Origin: Scleromatobacter sp964418745
GTDB lineage: Bacteria; Pseudomonadota; Gammaproteobacteria; Burkholderiales; Burkholderiaceae_C
Direction: 5' to 3'
NCBI GenBank assembly: GCA_964418745.1
Contig: CAYQMX010000006.1
Coordinates: forward strand, 124,001-188,000
Length of the DNA: 64,000 nt
The position numbers and the translations under genes are program-made. Below, piece after piece: positions 61,460-64,000 of the stretch. The first letter of the stretch is position 1; each line of letters begins with the position of its first letter. The notes below the pieces were generated by a model, which was not told the origin of the DNA, searched no databases, and saw only the letters and a list, made by a program, of their open reading frames with translations.

Positions 61460-62713
61460 ATGCGTTCGGCCCTGATCCTCGCCGGCCTGTGTGCCGGAAT
61501 GGCTGGAGCGCGTGCCCAGGCGGATGTCGATGACGCGTTGCGTCTTGCCGACCGGACGCCGGTTGCGGCCACTGACAAGGCTGCCGTCCATGTGTTCACC
61601 GAGGCGGCGTTGGAACGTGACATTGCTTCGGGCAAGCTGAGGTCGGCAGTGCTGGGCGTCGACGTGCGCGGCGAGTTGGATGGGCCGACAGGCTGGCACC
61701 TTGACTTCTCGGATCGCCTCGATGCAAAGCAGCCGCTCAACGAACCAGGAAGCGGCAGACAGGTGAACTCGCTGCGCGAGCTGTATATCAACGGCGCGCT
61801 CGCGCCTCAATGGTTGATCGCCCTCGGTCGCATGAACGTCCGCAACGGTGTCGCGCAAGGCTATAGCCCGAGCGACTTCTTCAAGCCTCACGCGCTGCGT
61901 TCCATCCTCTCCTACGATCCCAACGCACTTCGTGCCGACCGACTTGGCATCGTCGCCGCCAGGACGGAGTGGTTTTTCGATACTGGCGCTGCCTCGCTTC
62001 TGCTCGCCCCGCGCCTGCGCAACGCCGACCAGACCGGCCCGTTGACTGCGGACTTTGGCGCCACGAACCGGGAAAGCCAGGCACTTCTGACGTGGACGCA
62101 GAAGCTGACAGGCGACCTCAAGCCCCAGGCGACGATCTACTTGCAGGAACATCATGCGCCGCAGTGGGCGCTCCAAGCGACGACCCTCCTGAGCCAGCAG
62201 CTCGTGGCCTACGCGGAATGGTCCGGCGGCCACACACCGACGATGGAGCAGGAGGCACTGGGGTTGGCATCCACGGGATCCTTCCTGCACCGTTCAACGG
62301 TGGGCGCCACCTGGACGTTCCCGAACAAGCTTTCCCTGACCGGGGAGTACTCCCACAACGGAGCCGGGTTGAGCGCGCAGAGCTGGAAGCAGCTGGAATC
62401 GCTCGGTGCGCCGGCAGTTGGCGCCGTGCTTCTGTGGGCCAGCGACGTCCAGGATCCGCCCTCGCGCGACAACCTCTATTGGCAGGCCCGCTGGAACGAC
62501 GTGCCCATCGACCGCGTCGACATGTCGGCCTATCTGCGCCAGAGCCTCGCGGACCGCAGTCGCCAAGCGTGGGTCGAAGTGCGCTACCGAGCTCGATCGT
62601 CCAATGAGTTCTACCTTCAGTGGCTCGCCAACGGCGGCCCGCAAGGGTCGGTGTACGGAAGCGTGCCAACGCGACAGATCTTCACGCTGGTCTGGCGGCA
62701 CGACTTCAGCTGA
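61460..62713 (+). CDS. Putative outer-membrane beta-barrel protein
   Basis: A 417-residue exported protein with a signal peptide (about residues 1-20, GAGARAQA-like end). The rest is alternating strands with many aromatic residues (WHLDFSDRLDA, WLIALGRMNVRNGVAQGYSP, ATIYLQEHHAPQWALQ), and ends in VWRHDFS with a near-terminal Phe typical of barrels. It resembles the outer-membrane partner of ABC/LolA-like lipid export clusters. It follows by 3 bp in the same operon. Exact family not assigned. Confidence 0.7.
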   Translation: MRSALILAGLCAGMAGARAQADVDDALRLADRTPVAATDKAAVHVFTEAALERDIASGKLRSAVLGVDVRGELDGPTGWHLDFSDRLDAKQPLNEPGSGRQVNSLRELYINGALAPQWLIALGRMNVRNGVAQGYSPSDFFKPHALRSILSYDPNALRADRLGIVAARTEWFFDTGAASLLLAPRLRNADQTGPLTADFGATNRESQALLTWTQKLTGDLKPQATIYLQEHHAPQWALQATTLLSQQLVAYAEWSGGHTPTMEQEALGLASTGSFLHRSTVGATWTFPNKLSLTGEYSHNGAGLSAQSWKQLESLGAPAVGAVLLWASDVQDPPSRDNLYWQARWNDVPIDRVDMSAYLRQSLADRSRQAWVEVRYRARSSNEFYLQWLANGGPQGSVYGSVPTRQIFTLVWRHDFS

Positions 62714-62781
62714 CCCTGCGCTCGTTGACACCTCGCGCACCTGCCCCACCGTTCATTCTTCAATTTCAGGGAGAAATATTG

Positions 62782-63612
62782 ATGACACGACTGACTCGCA
62801 AGCACTTCATTTCGTTCGTCGGTGCCGTTGCCTTCACACTTTCATCAACAGCCGGCGCCGCGCAGCAGAAGCTCGTGCTGACGGGGGCCAGCACGGTCGC
62901 CCCCCTTGCGGCGGAACTCGGAAAGCGGTTCGAGAGCCAGCACCCCGGCATTCAGATCGACGTCCAGGCTGGCGGCTCGGCCCGCGGGGTCAACGACGCT
63001 CGCCAAGGTCTGGCCGACATTGGCATGGTGTCGCGCGAACTCAACCCGGACGAACACGACCTGACGGCCTGGCGCATCGCACTGGATGGCGTGAGCATCA
63101 TCTTGCACAAGTCCAATCCGGTTCGAGACCTGAGCCGCGAGCAGGTCGTCGCGATCTACACCGGCCAGATCCGCAACTGGAAGGAACTGGGCGGCCCCGA
63201 CCTGCCAATCACCATCGTCAACAAGGCCGAGGGTCGTTCGACGCTCGAACTCTTCCTCCATTTCTACAAATTGCAGAACAGCCAGATCAAGGCGCATGTC
63301 GTCGTCGGCGACAACGAACAAGGCATCAAGACCGTCTCCGCCAACCGCGGCGCGATCGGCTACGTGTCCATCGGCACCGCTGAGTTCGAGGCGTCACAAG
63401 GCGTTCCCATCAAGCTGATGGCCAACCAGGGCGTGGTCGCATCGGTCGAGAACGTGAAGAACGGCACGTATCCACTGATGCGCACGTTGAACCTCGTGAC
63501 GAAAGGCGCGCCGACACCCCTGGAGAAGCAGTTCATCGAGTTCTCGCAGTCGAGTGGCGTGCAGGACCTCGTGAAGGAGCAGTTCTTTGTTTCCGTCGTC
63601 GCGTCGCATTGA
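62782..63612 (+). CDS. pstS: PstS-like phosphate (or arsenate) binding protein
   Basis: A 276-residue periplasmic solute-binding protein with a signal peptide (residues about 8-28, ending GAAQQK). The oxyanion-binding loops TGASTVAPLAAELG and QAGGSARGVNDARQG, and the EGRST segment, are those of PstS-type proteins. A small change in such loops can alter phosphate/arsenate selectivity, but I cannot judge that here. AGGGAG precedes the ATG. It is 68 bp after the barrel gene and overlaps pstC. Link to the ars cluster suggests arsenate uptake or phosphate supply when arsenate is present. Confidence 0.85.
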   Translation: MTRLTRKHFISFVGAVAFTLSSTAGAAQQKLVLTGASTVAPLAAELGKRFESQHPGIQIDVQAGGSARGVNDARQGLADIGMVSRELNPDEHDLTAWRIALDGVSIILHKSNPVRDLSREQVVAIYTGQIRNWKELGGPDLPITIVNKAEGRSTLELFLHFYKLQNSQIKAHVVVGDNEQGIKTVSANRGAIGYVSIGTAEFEASQGVPIKLMANQGVVASVENVKNGTYPLMRTLNLVTKGAPTPLEKQFIEFSQSSGVQDLVKEQFFVSVVASH

Positions 63613-64000
63613 GCAGGCGACCATCGCGATGCTCGGGGCGATGGCCCTGGCGTCGGGGGCCGTCCTGTTCGTCGTCACGGCCTTCGTCGTGCGGGGCGCG
63701 TGGCCGGCGGCGTCGCAGATCGGCTTGTGGCGTTTCCTGAGTGACGGCGACTGGCACCCCGTCGAGGGCATGTTCGGGCTCGCACCCATGCTGGCTGGCT
63801 CGTTGGCATCGTCGATCGGGGCGCTGCTGATCGCCGTGCCTGTGGGGATAGCCATCGCGCTCGCGTGCCACTTCCAGGCCTCTGAACGGATGGCCTTGCA
63901 CTATCGACGGCTGCTGGGCGTCTACGGTGGCATTCCTTCAGTCGTCTACGGCTATTGGGGACTCACGTCGCTGGTTCCCTTGGTCGCCGAAAGTCATCCG
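63587..64000 (+). CDS. pstC: PstC-like ABC phosphate permease (cut by right edge)
   Basis: The frame runs to the window end (138 codons). It encodes an N-terminal helix (TIAMLGAMALASGAVLFVVTAF), then FLSDGDWHPVEGMFGLAPMLAGSLASSIGALL, matching the start of PstC, and the YGGIPSVVYGYWGL loop that contacts the ATPase. The start is unsure: TTG 63587 overlaps pstS by 26 bp; ATG 63629 is the other choice but would lose the RRIEQ segment common in PstC. Confidence 0.8.
   Translation, partial: MFPSSRRIEQATIAMLGAMALASGAVLFVVTAFVVRGAWPAASQIGLWRFLSDGDWHPVEGMFGLAPMLAGSLASSIGALLIAVPVGIAIALACHFQASERMALHYRRLLGVYGGIPSVVYGYWGLTSLVPLVAESHP

Overview
The window is GC-rich, with strong G/C bias at third codon positions, and looks like a chromosome of a betaproteobacterium in the order Burkholderiales. 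This rests on a cytochrome c4-type gene divergent from engB, a groES-groEL pair under a CIRCE element, a double-length UvrA, a PlpD-type patatin autotransporter and a MauG-type peroxidase beside an AcpA-type phosphatase. Species cannot be fixed from sequence alone. No rRNA, tRNA, CRISPR array or intact insertion sequence was seen.

Region 1 (1-28.9 kb) is mostly ordinary chromosome. In order it holds: a DUF4397 lipoprotein (cut by the left edge); an SMP-30 lactonase; an MFS transporter divergent from a TetR regulator, with overlapping promoters and paired operators; a PLP alanine-racemase-fold enzyme; an aldonolactone oxidase; a DAO-type FAD oxidoreductase; a 1926-residue tandem UvrA; a second TetR gene divergent from a SnoaL/DUF4267 pair; a two-gene ABC exporter; a di-heme peroxidase; AcpA phosphatase; YceH; cytochrome c4; EngB; PlpD; a TonB-like small protein; groEL and groES.

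Region 2 (28.9-41 kb) is accessory. A Tse2-like toxin gene carrying a frameshift sits next to an intact Tsi2-like immunity gene. A two-component system is divergent from a heavy-metal RND efflux operon (adaptor, pump, outer membrane channel), followed by RidA and a convergent Kup potassium transporter.

Region 3 (41.9-64 kb) is the most interesting part. It looks like an arsenic-linked biosynthesis and export island built from two gene sets around arsR-arsC. The minus-strand operon (48.1 to 41.9 kb) encodes a CarS-like CTP-dependent cytidylyltransferase, a rifampin-phosphotransferase-like dikinase, a short UbiA-type prenyltransferase and a reductase-kinase fusion. The plus-strand set (50.1 to 64 kb) encodes an EPSP-synthase homolog next to a phosphoglycerate-mutase homolog, ACP, ketosynthase, FabZ-like dehydratase, a two-domain GNAT, a cysteine-rich transglutaminase-fold protein, an ArsP-type permease, a tiny protein ending in CCS, a Lol/MacB-like ABC exporter with a LolA-like protein and an outer-membrane barrel, then PstS and PstC. 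The same inverted repeat (TTCGA-N6-TCGAA) lies in front of arsR and in front of the EPSP-synthase homolog, so arsenic-responsive control is likely. The AroA-like plus mutase-like pair is the core proposed for C-As bond formation in the Streptomyces arseno-organic (bisenarsan-type) cluster. Here it is joined to acyl-carrier and cytidylyl/prenyl lipid enzymes and an envelope export module. My inference is an arsenic-containing lipid or acylated organoarsenical; the product is not established.
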